Assembly (NCBI RefSeq): GCF_000819865.1 | Contig: NZ_CDDF01000014.1 | Coordinates: forward strand, 141,007 to 205,006 | Direction of reading: 5' to 3' | DNA: 64,000 nt | DNA from: Aeromonas eucrenophila | GTDB lineage: Bacteria; Pseudomonadota; Gammaproteobacteria; Enterobacterales; Aeromonadaceae | Part shown: one piece after another, positions 8,867-17,086 of the stretch | Position numbering within the stretch: the first letter of the stretch is position 1 | Layout of the letters: each line of letters starts with the position of its first letter | Translations under genes and position numbers: made by a program | Notes under the pieces: generated by a model | Database searches by the model: none | Seen by the model: the letters and a program-made list of their open reading frames with translations, nothing else | Told to the model about the DNA's origin: nothing

Positions 8867-10309
8867 TTATCCTGCCGCGCCCTGCCCCCGGTTCTCCAGC
8901 CGCTGCCGGAAGGCCCTGGCCAGGCGCTCGTAGAGGTCCTTTGCCTCCCTGTCTTCAATATCGCCACGTATCCAGGGATTGTCGATGATTTCCAGCAGCA
9001 CGCAGCCCTGCCCCTGCTGGCGCAAGTCTACCCCGAACAGGCCATTGCCGAGCTGATGGACGGCGCGGCGGGCGGTCTGCAACACCCGCTCCGGCACCTC
9101 GTTCAGGGGCAGCGCCTCTATCCGGCTCATGTCGAGGGGGTGCTTGCGGCGGCGAATGCGGTTGCCGGGCTCGGGCCGGAAGCGGCGGCAGGCAAACAGC
9201 GGCGAGCCGTCGAGAAAACCGATGCGCCAGTCGAATTCGGCGGGGATCCGGCTCTGCACCAGCAGCAGGGCGGAGCGGCCAAGGCCCTCATCCAGCAGGC
9301 GGGCGAGCTGCTGCTCGTCGCCGGCCATGGCGAGATCCCGGCCCTGGGCGCCGTCGGGGACCTTCACCATCAGCGGCAGGCCGAGCCGCTGCACCAGCTC
9401 GCCGGTGTGGTGGCGGCCGCGGCGGGTCACCACCATGGTCGGCGGCATGGGCACGCCACTGCGCACCATCAGCTCGTAGAGATAGAGCTTGTTGCTGCAG
9501 GCGAGGATGGCGCGGGAGCTGTCGATGACCGGCATCTTGAGCTGTTCGGCACGGCGGGCGAACTCGAAGGTGTAGTGACCGACCGACGTCTCGGCGCGCA
9601 GCCAGAGGCTGTCGAACTCCGGCAGCCGCTCGATGGCGGAGGGTGCCAGGATCTCGGCCCGGATCCCCTGGGCGGCGGCGGCCTCGATGAAGCGTGACAG
9701 GGCAAGGGCATCGCTGCTGGCACGGCCGTCATCGGGATCCACCAGGATGGCGAGCTGATAGAGGGGGGCGGCCTGCTCCTCATCCCCCGCGCCGACCAGC
9801 GCCTGGGCGTGTTGCAGCATCAGCTCCCGCTCGCGCGGGCTCAGATCCTGCGGGGAGAGGCTCTGCTGCCGGCGCACCGACCAGCCGTGGCGGCCACGCT
9901 TGAGGGTCAACTCTTGCAGCGGCAACTGGCTCAGGCCGTAGTAGTAGCGGGCCAGCCCCGCAAGCTCGCTCTGCTCGCACTGACCGAAGATGGCGCGTAC
10001 CCGGATCCTGTCTTCGCTCTGGCGGGCCAGCCAGCCCTGCAGCTTGCGCCACAGCTTGGCCGGCGGCTGCTGGGGTTGCAACACGCTGATGGCCTGCAAG
10101 CCGGGCAGACAGTGGTGGCTGCGGGCCTGGGCCAGCAGGGAGCAGTAATAACCGGCGCTCAGGTGTTCCAGCGAGCGGCACAGGTTGATGATGCGGGGGC
10201 GGCCCCCGGTGGTGGGCAGGCCGTGCTGCAGGTAGGTGCGGGCGGTCAGCAGATAATCGGCATGGCAGGGCCAGTCGCCCGGCTCCTCGACGATGACATA
10301 GGTACTCAT
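8867..10309 (-). CDS. RimK-type ATP-grasp protein with RLAN-like N-terminal domain
   Basis: 480 residues. The first half (to about 230) resembles the RLAN domain found in front of RimK-like ATP-grasp ligases. The second half is an ATP-grasp fold (CSNKLYLYELMVRSGVPMPPTMVV, PLMVKVPDGAQGRDL, then VLLEIIDNPWI near the end for metal/ATP binding). Such enzymes join an amino acid or peptide carboxylate to an amine. The substrate is unknown. ATG at 10309 (MSTYVIVEEP) is preferred over the longer frame. It is divergent from a GNAT acetyltransferase, an arrangement I recall for RLAN-type ligases. Confidence 0.82.
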   Translation of the reverse strand: MSTYVIVEEPGDWPCHADYLLTARTYLQHGLPTTGGRPRIINLCRSLEHLSAGYYCSLLAQARSHHCLPGLQAISVLQPQQPPAKLWRKLQGWLARQSEDRIRVRAIFGQCEQSELAGLARYYYGLSQLPLQELTLKRGRHGWSVRRQQSLSPQDLSPRERELMLQHAQALVGAGDEEQAAPLYQLAILVDPDDGRASSDALALSRFIEAAAAQGIRAEILAPSAIERLPEFDSLWLRAETSVGHYTFEFARRAEQLKMPVIDSSRAILACSNKLYLYELMVRSGVPMPPTMVVTRRGRHHTGELVQRLGLPLMVKVPDGAQGRDLAMAGDEQQLARLLDEGLGRSALLLVQSRIPAEFDWRIGFLDGSPLFACRRFRPEPGNRIRRRKHPLDMSRIEALPLNEVPERVLQTARRAVHQLGNGLFGVDLRQQGQGCVLLEIIDNPWIRGDIEDREAKDLYERLARAFRQRLENRGQGAAG

Positions 10310-10495
10310 TTTTTTGGCTCCACAGAAAGGACTGCCTTGAATGGCAGGATCCCCAGTGGGCTTCGATGCACCGACAAGCACGACAATGGCGCGAGGGGAA
10401 ACAAGAGGTTACAGTGCCTAATATTCTGCCTTGGTAACCTGTGATACAAGTCGCATTGTTGGTGCTGAGGATAAATAACCGAACGAGGACACCCT

Positions 10496-10972
10496 GTGTT
10501 GACCGTGCGCACGGCCCGAGCCGATGATGTGGGCGCCATCGTCAGGCTTGAGCGCTACTGTTTTCCCCCCGAGGTCGCCTTCGGCCGCAGCCGCTGGCAC
10601 TATCTGCTCAATCAGGCCAAGGGCCGCACCCTGCTGCTGCAAGACGACAAGGAACAGCTGCTGGGCTATCTCAGCGTGTTGGAGCACAGGGGCTGGGATC
10701 GACTGGTGATCCAGACCCTCGCCATCCGCTGGACGGTGCGCCGTCAGGGCTGGGCCCGTCGCCTGCTGGAGCAGGTCATCGCGGAGGGCAGGGCGGCTGG
10801 CTGGGGCGCCATCCGGCTCGAGGTGGCCGATGCCAACGCCGAGGCCCTCGCGCTCTATCAGGGACTGGGCTTTCGTGCCCGGCTCAAATTGCCCGACTAC
10901 TACGGGCCGGGCCAACATGCGCACCGGCTGGTGCTGCCACTGGCCGCCGGCGACGAGGGCGCGGGATCATGA
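10496..10972 (+). CDS. GNAT family N-acetyltransferase
   Basis: 158 residues with the GNAT fold: VIQTLAIRWTVRRQGWARRLLEQVI carries the acetyl-CoA-binding Q/R-x-x-G-x-A-like loop (about residues 75-100), followed by IRLEVADANAEALALYQGLGFRARLKL, typical of RimI-like members. The target is unknown. GTG at 10496 follows GAGGA at a good distance. Divergent from the RLAN/ATP-grasp gene with 186 bp between starts, suggesting shared control. Confidence 0.85.
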   Translation: MLTVRTARADDVGAIVRLERYCFPPEVAFGRSRWHYLLNQAKGRTLLLQDDKEQLLGYLSVLEHRGWDRLVIQTLAIRWTVRRQGWARRLLEQVIAEGRAAGWGAIRLEVADANAEALALYQGLGFRARLKLPDYYGPGQHAHRLVLPLAAGDEGAGS

Positions 10973-11033
10973 GTGAAGGCATTTCGTTTCAACAAGACAG
11001 ATAACAACAGTGATTCAGATAATGGAGGTTCAG

Positions 11034-11780
11034 ATGATAGCAATGGTAACGGGCGCCTCGTCCGGCTTCGGTGAGGCCATCAGCCGCCTGCTGGTGGGCG
11101 CGGGCTACAGGGTGATAGGCACCGGTCGGCGCGCCGAGCGGCTGGCCGCCCTGGCCGAGGAGCTGGGCGCCGGCTTCCTGCCGCTGGTATTCGACGTGCA
11201 GGACAAGGCCGCCACCAAGGCCGCCATCGCTGGCCTGCCCGCTGCGTGGCAGGAGGTGGATCTGCTGGTCAACAACGCCGGCCTGGCGCTCGGGCTCGAG
11301 CCTGCCCACAAGGCGGATCTGGAGGACTGGGAGCAGATGATCGCCACCAACGTCAGCGGTCTGACCCTGCTCACCCGCCTGCTGCTGCCGGGCATGGTCG
11401 AACGCAATCGCGGCCACGTGATCAACATCGGTTCCATCGCCGGCACCTACCCCTACCCGGGCGGCAACGTCTACGGCGCCACCAAGGCGTTCGTGAAGCA
11501 GTTCAGCCTGAACCTGCGCGCCGATCTGGCGGGCAGCGCGGTGCGCGTCACCAACGTGGAGCCCGGCCTGTGCGGCGGCACCGAGTTCTCCAACGTGCGC
11601 TTCCACGGGGACGATGCCAAGGCGGCCACCGTCTATCAGGGGGTGCAGGCGATCCAGCCGGAAGACATCGCCAACACAGTGCTCTGGGTCAGCCAGCAGC
11701 CCGCCCACGTCAACATCAACAGCATCGAGATCATGCCGGTGGCCCAGACCTTCGGCCCGCTCAACATCAGCCGTCGCTGA
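11034..11780 (+). CDS. ydfG: NADP-dependent 3-hydroxy acid dehydrogenase (SDR)
   Basis: 248 residues, the same length as E. coli YdfG and collinear with it. The Rossmann loop TGASSGFG is at 6-13, NNAGLALG follows, and the catalytic Ser...Tyr-X3-Lys is present (NIGSIAG, then VYGATK). YdfG reduces 3-hydroxy acids and related substrates, including malonic semialdehyde, with NADP(H). ATG at 11034 is set by GGAGG five bases upstream. The 24 nt before it are in frame but lack a site. Own terminator follows. Confidence 0.92.
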   Translation: MIAMVTGASSGFGEAISRLLVGAGYRVIGTGRRAERLAALAEELGAGFLPLVFDVQDKAATKAAIAGLPAAWQEVDLLVNNAGLALGLEPAHKADLEDWEQMIATNVSGLTLLTRLLLPGMVERNRGHVINIGSIAGTYPYPGGNVYGATKAFVKQFSLNLRADLAGSAVRVTNVEPGLCGGTEFSNVRFHGDDAKAATVYQGVQAIQPEDIANTVLWVSQQPAHVNINSIEIMPVAQTFGPLNISRR

Positions 11781-11803
11781 GTTCGGCGCCCTGCTGAAAC
11801 GAG

Positions 11804-11834
11804 AAGAGGCACCCCAAGGTGCCTCTTTTGTTTT
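11804..11834. terminator. Rho-independent terminator
   Basis: AAGAGGCACC/GGTGCCTCTT stem followed by TTGTTTT on the plus strand. It ends ydfG and may serve the converging dipeptidase gene. Confidence 0.8.
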
Positions 11835-11842
11835 GGTGAGCC

Positions 11843-13315
11843 CTAGAGGCTCATGATCTTCTTGAACTCCTCCTCCGAGTATTTCTTCTCGGTGCTCTTG
11901 GTGAGATCCGTCATCAGCTTGTAGCGCAGCTCTTTCGCCAGCTGGTAGTTCTGCTCCAGCTGACCGTAGGAGTAGTCGGCCGCCAGTTGCAGCGCCGTGG
12001 CCTTGTCGCTGGCGTAGGTCTGCTTGAGGGTCTTGTCCAGCACCGCCACCTCCTTGTAAAACTTCTCGCTCTGCTTGCCCCAGACCCCGCGCAGCAGCGG
12101 CAGGTACTTGTCCGGATTGGTGTTGGCGAGCGCGGTCAGGCTGCGGAACTGCCAGTAGGCGGAGTCGTCGGAATAGGTGTCGCTGCCGCTGCGATAGGGC
12201 AGGGGGTAGGTTTCCAGGCTGTGGTAGAGCGGCACCATCACCGACTCGGCCAGCACGCCGTAGCTCTGCCAGATGAGGCCCTGCAACTCCTTGGGCATCT
12301 CCTTGCGTAGCTGGATGATGTGGGACTCGAGCTGTCTGTCGATGCGGATCGGCCGCTCCGCCTTGTCCGCCAGCGCCGTGCCTTCATAGGTGGCGCTGAG
12401 CAGTTTGGTCACGTCCGGCACCGTGATGGGGGCATCCGGCTTCATGAACAGCGGGTACTGCGCCTGGCGGGTGGGCTGCTTGTGGGAGGCGCTCAGCAGT
12501 TGCTGGCCGAGCCACTCCCTGTCCACGTTGTAGGGATCGGCGATCACCCCGAACGCCTTGGCGAAGTTGAAGTCCTTGGGATCGGCGTTATCCAGCAGTT
12601 TGTGCTCGCGCACGAACTCCAGCAGTTTGGGGGAGTGCAGCACAGCGGCGTCGTCCAGGTTCACCCCGTGGATGCGCAGGCCATTGGCGACCATGGCGTA
12701 GCTGTCGTCCGGCACCCGCACCGCTATCCAGTGGTGACCAGAGCCTATCTCCATCAGCCAGGCCTCGTTCACATCCGCCAGATAGAGGCTGTTGCCCTCC
12801 CCGGCGCCATGGGTCTCCACATAGTGGCCGAGCAGCTCGACCCCCTCCTTCGCGCTCTTGGCCTGGGGCAGGATCAGGGTCGGGATGATGGCCTCGATGA
12901 TCCCTTTTTCGATCAGCGGATCCGCTTTCTGGGCCTTGTCGTTGACCTCGGCACTGGTGGTGGCGGAGAGGGCGACGTTGTATTCGTTGATGCCGCGCTC
13001 CTCGTAATACTTGCCGGCGGGATCGCTGGTGGCGGCATCCCAGTCACGGATGGAGGAGTAGGCGAGGAAGGCCTTGGGCATGGGCACCTCCAGGCCATTG
13101 CCCAGTTTCCAGAGTTTGCCCTCGTTCTGCCGGGCCGGGTGGAAGGCGAGGTACTTGTTCCAGTTGTTGATGCCGAAGTCTTCGTTTCTGGCGATCATGA
13201 TGCTGCCATCGGCGCTGGCGCCCTTGCCGACGATGAGGCCGGTGCAGGCGTCGGCACTGGTGCCAAGCAGGCTGAGCAGGGTGGCGGAGAGGAGACTCAA
13301 GGTGTGTTTTTTCAT
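11843..13315 (-). CDS. Secreted C69-family dipeptidase
   Basis: 490 residues. A signal peptide (MKKHTLSLLSATLLSLLGTSADA) is followed directly by Cys24-Thr-Gly, so signal cleavage would expose Cys24 as the N-terminal nucleophile of an Ntn hydrolase, as in PepD/C69 (U34) peptidases. Further family signs are MIARNEDFG, HGAGEGNSLYLADVNEAWLMEIGSG and VANGLRIHGV. It would cleave dipeptides in the periplasm or outside. ATG at 13315 is chosen because it places the signal correctly. The 36 upstream in-frame codons are not signal-like. Confidence 0.9.
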   Translation of the reverse strand: MKKHTLSLLSATLLSLLGTSADACTGLIVGKGASADGSIMIARNEDFGINNWNKYLAFHPARQNEGKLWKLGNGLEVPMPKAFLAYSSIRDWDAATSDPAGKYYEERGINEYNVALSATTSAEVNDKAQKADPLIEKGIIEAIIPTLILPQAKSAKEGVELLGHYVETHGAGEGNSLYLADVNEAWLMEIGSGHHWIAVRVPDDSYAMVANGLRIHGVNLDDAAVLHSPKLLEFVREHKLLDNADPKDFNFAKAFGVIADPYNVDREWLGQQLLSASHKQPTRQAQYPLFMKPDAPITVPDVTKLLSATYEGTALADKAERPIRIDRQLESHIIQLRKEMPKELQGLIWQSYGVLAESVMVPLYHSLETYPLPYRSGSDTYSDDSAYWQFRSLTALANTNPDKYLPLLRGVWGKQSEKFYKEVAVLDKTLKQTYASDKATALQLAADYSYGQLEQNYQLAKELRYKLMTDLTKSTEKKYSEEEFKKIMSL

Positions 13316-13423
13316 TATTGTGCCTGAAGCTGTGAGGTGAGTGTGAGTCAGGGGAGGGGATGAGAGGCGGATCGCCGCAGGCCGGGTGCGGCACTGGATT
13401 GATGCCGATGAATGGCTCTGCAT

Positions 13424-13714
13424 GTTATTGATATTTCAAACATATCATCCACAATGCTGCGTCCTGACCAGATTGTGCGCTGGTATGGTATGCCTCCGTG
13501 GTTGTTTATTTTGTGATCTACCGTTCATTCCTGTGTTTAGTTCTGTAAAAGAAAAGATGGTTGGTGGCATCTGTGGTTGCGGGGTGCAGGGGCAGAATAA
13601 TGATGGGGAGGTCGGCGGGAGTGTGCTGACAAGTTGGCCTGCTACTTGCTGAGTCCTGGCCATGGCGGGGAGTCTGTCCCCGATTTCCGGCGCGGCCGGC
13701 AGCTTGGAGTCCCC
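13424..13714. other. Intergenic region, nothing recognised
   Basis: About 290 bp between divergent genes. The first part is relatively AT-rich and may hold both promoters. No convincing operator or small gene was found. Confidence 0.4.
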
Positions 13715-14149
13715 ATGGATATCAAACCCTACACCCAGCAACTCGCCCAGAGTGCATCCTACAGCCGCGCCCTGGCCACCCTCAGCGGCGACGATAGCCA
13801 GCAGGGCGGCGGCTGGGATCAGCAGGTCAGCCTCTCCAGCCAGGTGCTGACCGGCAAGGCGCAGCAGGTGCTGACTTACGAACATCTGGCCAAGAGCGGC
13901 AAGAGCGCGAGCCAGAGTGGCGGCGCCAATAATGCGCTGGTGCAGCAGCTGGTGGACAAGGCGCTCGGCTTCGATCGCAAGAAATTTGACGATCTCGAGA
14001 GTCAGATCAAGGGCGTGGCCGACAACAAACAGTTGTCGAGCGAGGAGCGGGAGCAGCAGACCAAGGCCCTGACCGAGCAGCGCGACGCCATGCTCAAGGC
14101 GGCCATGGACAAACTCACCGGCAAGAAGTCGGAAGAGAAAGTCGCCTAG
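13715..14149 (+). CDS. Uncharacterised cytoplasmic protein
   Basis: 144 residues, family not recognised. No signal peptide or membrane segment. The N-terminal part is Gln/Ser-rich with a GGG break. From about residue 85 to the end the sequence is charged and alpha-helical (KKFDDLESQIKGVADNK, then SSEEREQQTKALTEQRDAML), consistent with a coiled coil. ATG at 13715 follows GGAG at five bases; the longer frame from 13634 has no site. Divergent from the C69 dipeptidase. Confidence 0.7.
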   Translation: MDIKPYTQQLAQSASYSRALATLSGDDSQQGGGWDQQVSLSSQVLTGKAQQVLTYEHLAKSGKSASQSGGANNALVQQLVDKALGFDRKKFDDLESQIKGVADNKQLSSEEREQQTKALTEQRDAMLKAAMDKLTGKKSEEKVA

Positions 14150-14288
14150 CGCCGCGAGTCAGGCCCAAACGGCAATCTGAATGTCATGGAGGCAAGGGAT
14201 TGCCCCTGGGGTTGGCGAGAGAGTGGCAAGGCTGGGTGACGAAACAGGGAGGGCTGGCCCTCCCTGTGGATGTTGAAGGGCGAGGGCC

Positions 14289-14873
14289 TTATTTCTGTTC
14301 CGGCACTATTCCGATGCCGATGGCGGTGGTCTGGACCGCCTTGATCTGATCCCCCTTGGCGATCAGGGCGAACTGCGCCGGATCCTTCACCTTGAGGGTG
14401 AGGGTCTTGTCCACGCCCTTGACCCTGATGCTCTGCTGCGCCTTGTCGACGTCGATGACGTCCGCATAGATGGTCACCTGCATGCCGGCTCCGGCACCCG
14501 GTTTATCCCCTGCGGGGGCCTTGCTCCCCTCGACTTCCACTACCCGTTTCCTCACCCCGGCGGTGCCCTTGAGCAGCTCCAGATCCAGCAGTTGCAGGTA
14601 GCGCAGCGCCACCACATCCCCCACCTTGAGGTTCTGCAGATTGGTCACCTCGTCGCCGGCGACGATATCGAAGACCTGGTCTTCGGCATTCTTCAGGCTG
14701 ACCTTGCGGGTCGTGGTGTCGATGGCGGTGATGGTCGCCCTGGCCGTCACTTCTTCTGCCAGGCTGGCCTGACCGGGGGCGATCGCCACATTGGTGGCAA
14801 CCTCGGCGGCGTACACCAGGGCGGTGGGGGAGAGGCTGAGCAGACCGGCGATCCATGCGTGTTTCAGTTTCAT
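14289..14873 (-). CDS. Exported protein with two OB-like repeats, function unknown
   Basis: 194 residues. The signal peptide ends near LVYAAEV. Two similar beta-rich blocks follow (about 45-100 and 130-190), each with the pattern T/V-I-x-A/D-I/V-D-x-x-x-K/Q-S-I/L and ending in a G-D-x-V/I-x-A motif, suggesting an internal duplication of an OB-like or NfeD-like fold. A Gly/Ala/Pro linker separates them. No catalytic motif is visible. It would be periplasmic. Single gene, divergent from yqhD. Confidence 0.7.
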   Translation of the reverse strand: MKLKHAWIAGLLSLSPTALVYAAEVATNVAIAPGQASLAEEVTARATITAIDTTTRKVSLKNAEDQVFDIVAGDEVTNLQNLKVGDVVALRYLQLLDLELLKGTAGVRKRVVEVEGSKAPAGDKPGAGAGMQVTIYADVIDVDKAQQSIRVKGVDKTLTLKVKDPAQFALIAKGDQIKAVQTTAIGIGIVPEQK

Positions 14874-15058
14874 AATTGAGACCCTGTGGCTGGAGATGGC
14901 ACCTCGTCAAGAGGCGCTCCGATGGCGAAACGGCGGTGGCGCCATGATGATGGGAAGGGATTGCGTCACCCCTTCCCAGTGACACCATAGCAAAGTCGCC
15001 CCCGTGTGCCTCATACGGAATGACTGACCACCCCATTTTGGTAGCTTGCTCCCGTTTT

Positions 15059-15087
15059 TTGACCTCCCGCGAGTGCGGGCGCACAAT
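15059..15087 (+). promoter_or_regulatory. Sigma-70-type promoter of yqhD with inverted repeat in the spacer
   Basis: TTGACC (15059-15064), a 17-bp spacer and CACAAT (15082-15087) lie just upstream of the gene. The spacer contains CCCGC-GAGT-GCGGG, a symmetric element placed where a repressor or activator could act. Confidence 0.5.
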
Positions 15088-15119
15088 CCTTCTGCATGCA
15101 TTCAACCGAGGGCTCTGTC

Positions 15120-16271
15120 GTGTACAACTTCCAATATGCCAATCCTACCCGCATCTGTTTCGGGGAGGGCCAGATAGCCAGCCTGCCCGAGCTCATTCCG
15201 GCGGGCAGCCGCCTGCTGGTGCTCTACGGCGGTGGCAGCATCAAGACAAACGGGGTCTATCAGCAGTTGTGTGACGCCTTGACTGGCCTGGATTGGCAGG
15301 AGTTCCCCGGCATCGGTGCCAACCCCCAATACGATCAGCTGATGGAGGCGGTCGCCCTGGTGAAGCGCGAGCGCATCGACTTCCTGCTGGCGGTCGGCGG
15401 TGGCTCAGTGGTGGATGGCACCAAGTTCGTGGCCGCCGCGGCCTGTTTCGAGGGGGAGGATCCCTGGGATCTGCTGCTGCACAAGACGCCGGTCACTCGG
15501 GCACTGCCGCTCGGCTGCGTGCTGACCCTGCCCGCCACCGGCTCGGAGAGCAATCCCGCCGCCGTGGTGAGCCGGGGGGATGCCAAGCTCTCCTTCATGA
15601 GCCCCCAGGTGTTGCCGCAGTTTGCGGTGCTGGATCCCACCACCACCTACAGCCTGCCGACGCGTCAGATCGGCAACGGGGTGGTGGATGCCTTCGTCCA
15701 CATCACAGAGCAGTACCTCACCTTCCCGGTCGGCGGCGAGGTGCAGGATCGACTGGCGGAAGGCTTGTTGCAGGTGCTGGTGGACAACGGCCCCAAGGCG
15801 CTGAAGGAGCCCACCAACTATCAGGTGCGCGCCAACCTGATGTGGGCCGCCAGCCTGGCGCTCAACGGCCTCATCGGCCGTGGTGTGCCCCAGGACTGGT
15901 CCACCCACGCCATCGGCCATCAGCTGACCGCCCTCTACGGGCTGGATCATGCCCAGAGCCTGGCGGTGGTGCTGCCCTCCTTGCTGCGGGAGCAGGCGGC
16001 CCAGAAGCAGGAGAAGCTGGCCCAGTTTGCCGAGCGGGTCTGGCATTCCAACCGGGAGGACAGGGCGTTGCGCATCGAGGAGGCGATCATCCGCACCGAG
16101 CAGTTCTTCCAGCAGATGGGGGTGGGTACCCGCCTCGTCGACTATGGCCTGACGGAGAGCAGCATCCCGGCGATCTGTTCCAACCTCAAGCGCTTCGGCC
16201 TGACCGCGCTCGGGGAGCAGCAGGACATAGATCCGGACAAGGTTGCCAGGATCCTCTCTCACGCGCTGTGA
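15120..16271 (+). CDS. yqhD: Iron/zinc-type NADPH aldehyde reductase
   Basis: 383 residues, collinear with E. coli YqhD (387). It has the YGGGSIK and AVGGGSVVDGTK nucleotide-binding loops, GCVLTLPATGSE, and metal ligands in VVDAFVH and in the HGLDHAQ-like stretch YGLDHAQSL, although the local residues read L-Y-G-L-D-H. The family reduces short and medium aldehydes with NADPH and protects against lipid-peroxidation and carbonyl stress. GTG at 15120 (VYNFQYANPTRICFG) matches the E. coli start and has GAGG eight bases upstream. ATG at 15096 would add 8 residues without a site. Confidence 0.9.
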   Translation: MYNFQYANPTRICFGEGQIASLPELIPAGSRLLVLYGGGSIKTNGVYQQLCDALTGLDWQEFPGIGANPQYDQLMEAVALVKRERIDFLLAVGGGSVVDGTKFVAAAACFEGEDPWDLLLHKTPVTRALPLGCVLTLPATGSESNPAAVVSRGDAKLSFMSPQVLPQFAVLDPTTTYSLPTRQIGNGVVDAFVHITEQYLTFPVGGEVQDRLAEGLLQVLVDNGPKALKEPTNYQVRANLMWAASLALNGLIGRGVPQDWSTHAIGHQLTALYGLDHAQSLAVVLPSLLREQAAQKQEKLAQFAERVWHSNREDRALRIEEAIIRTEQFFQQMGVGTRLVDYGLTESSIPAICSNLKRFGLTALGEQQDIDPDKVARILSHAL

Positions 16272-16299
16272 TCTTTCGGATCTGACCCGAGCCTCAAAG

Positions 16300-16325
16300 A
16301 AAACGCCCCGAATTCGGGGCGTTTT
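16300..16325. terminator. Bidirectional terminator
   Basis: AAAACGCCCCG/CGGGGCGTTTT around AATT. Shared by yqhD and the converging GST gene. Confidence 0.85.
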
Positions 16326-16349
16326 GCATTCCAGGGTTCGGGCAGTCGA

Positions 16350-16976
16350 TCAGGCGCTCTGATCCAGCTCGCGCTCCAGTGCGGCCGCCTTCTGGCGGGC
16401 CGGATGCGTGTTGAGCCGCTGCCAGTAGGCCTGCAGGTGCGGGAACTGGGCCAGCTGGCCGCTCTGGGCCAGCAGATCCACCAGGAAGGAGTTCATGATA
16501 TCGGCGCCGGAGAGGCGCTCCCCCACCAGATAGTGGCGAGTGCTCAAGACCGTATTTAGATAGCCGAGCACCTTGGCACACTCCGCCTTGGCATAGCCCG
16601 GCAGGAAGCGCATGGGGCTGCCGTCCTTGCGCACGAACATGTCCAGCAGCAGCGGCAAGATGCCGGAGCTCTCGGCGAAGTGCAGCCACTGCAGGTAGGC
16701 GGCGTAGTCGGGATCGTCCTGGGCCGGGGCCAGCCTGTCGGCACCGTGGTGGGCGATCAGGTACTCGGTGATGGCGCCGGACTCCGCCAGCACGCGCCCG
16801 TCGTATTCGATGACGGGGGACTTGCCGAGGGGATGGATGGCCTTGAGCTCGGGGGGCGCCAGAAAAGTCGTGGCGTCGCGCTGGTAGGCCTGGATCCGGT
16901 AGGGCAGCCCCAGCTCTTCGAGCAGCCAGATGATGCGTTGGGAGCGGGACTTGTTCAGGTGGTGCAGGATTATCAT
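16350..16976 (-). CDS. Glutathione S-transferase family protein
   Basis: 208 residues. The N-terminal thioredoxin-like domain (1-80) has HHLNKSRSQRIIWLLEELGLPY and the cis-Pro motif GKSPVIEYDGRVLAESGAI. The C-terminal helical domain follows. Ser11 or Ser13 in NKSRSQR is the likely glutathione-activating residue. The substrate is unknown. GAGG lies five bases before the ATG. Confidence 0.87.
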   Translation of the reverse strand: MIILHHLNKSRSQRIIWLLEELGLPYRIQAYQRDATTFLAPPELKAIHPLGKSPVIEYDGRVLAESGAITEYLIAHHGADRLAPAQDDPDYAAYLQWLHFAESSGILPLLLDMFVRKDGSPMRFLPGYAKAECAKVLGYLNTVLSTRHYLVGERLSGADIMNSFLVDLLAQSGQLAQFPHLQAYWQRLNTHPARQKAAALERELDQSA

Positions 16977-17043
16977 GGGAACCTCGAGGGGATGACTGGA
17001 GGCGATGATACGCGCCGGCGCGGCCAGGGGTTCATCGACCCGG

Positions 17044-17073
17044 AAAAAAAGAGAGCGGGCAGATGCCCGCTCT
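17044..17073 (-). terminator. Terminator of metY
   Basis: AGAGCGGGC/GCCCGCTCT stem around AGAT; on the minus strand it is followed by seven T. It lies 14 bp beyond the metY stop codon. Confidence 0.85.
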
Positions 17074-17086
17074 TCTATTTTCTGAC

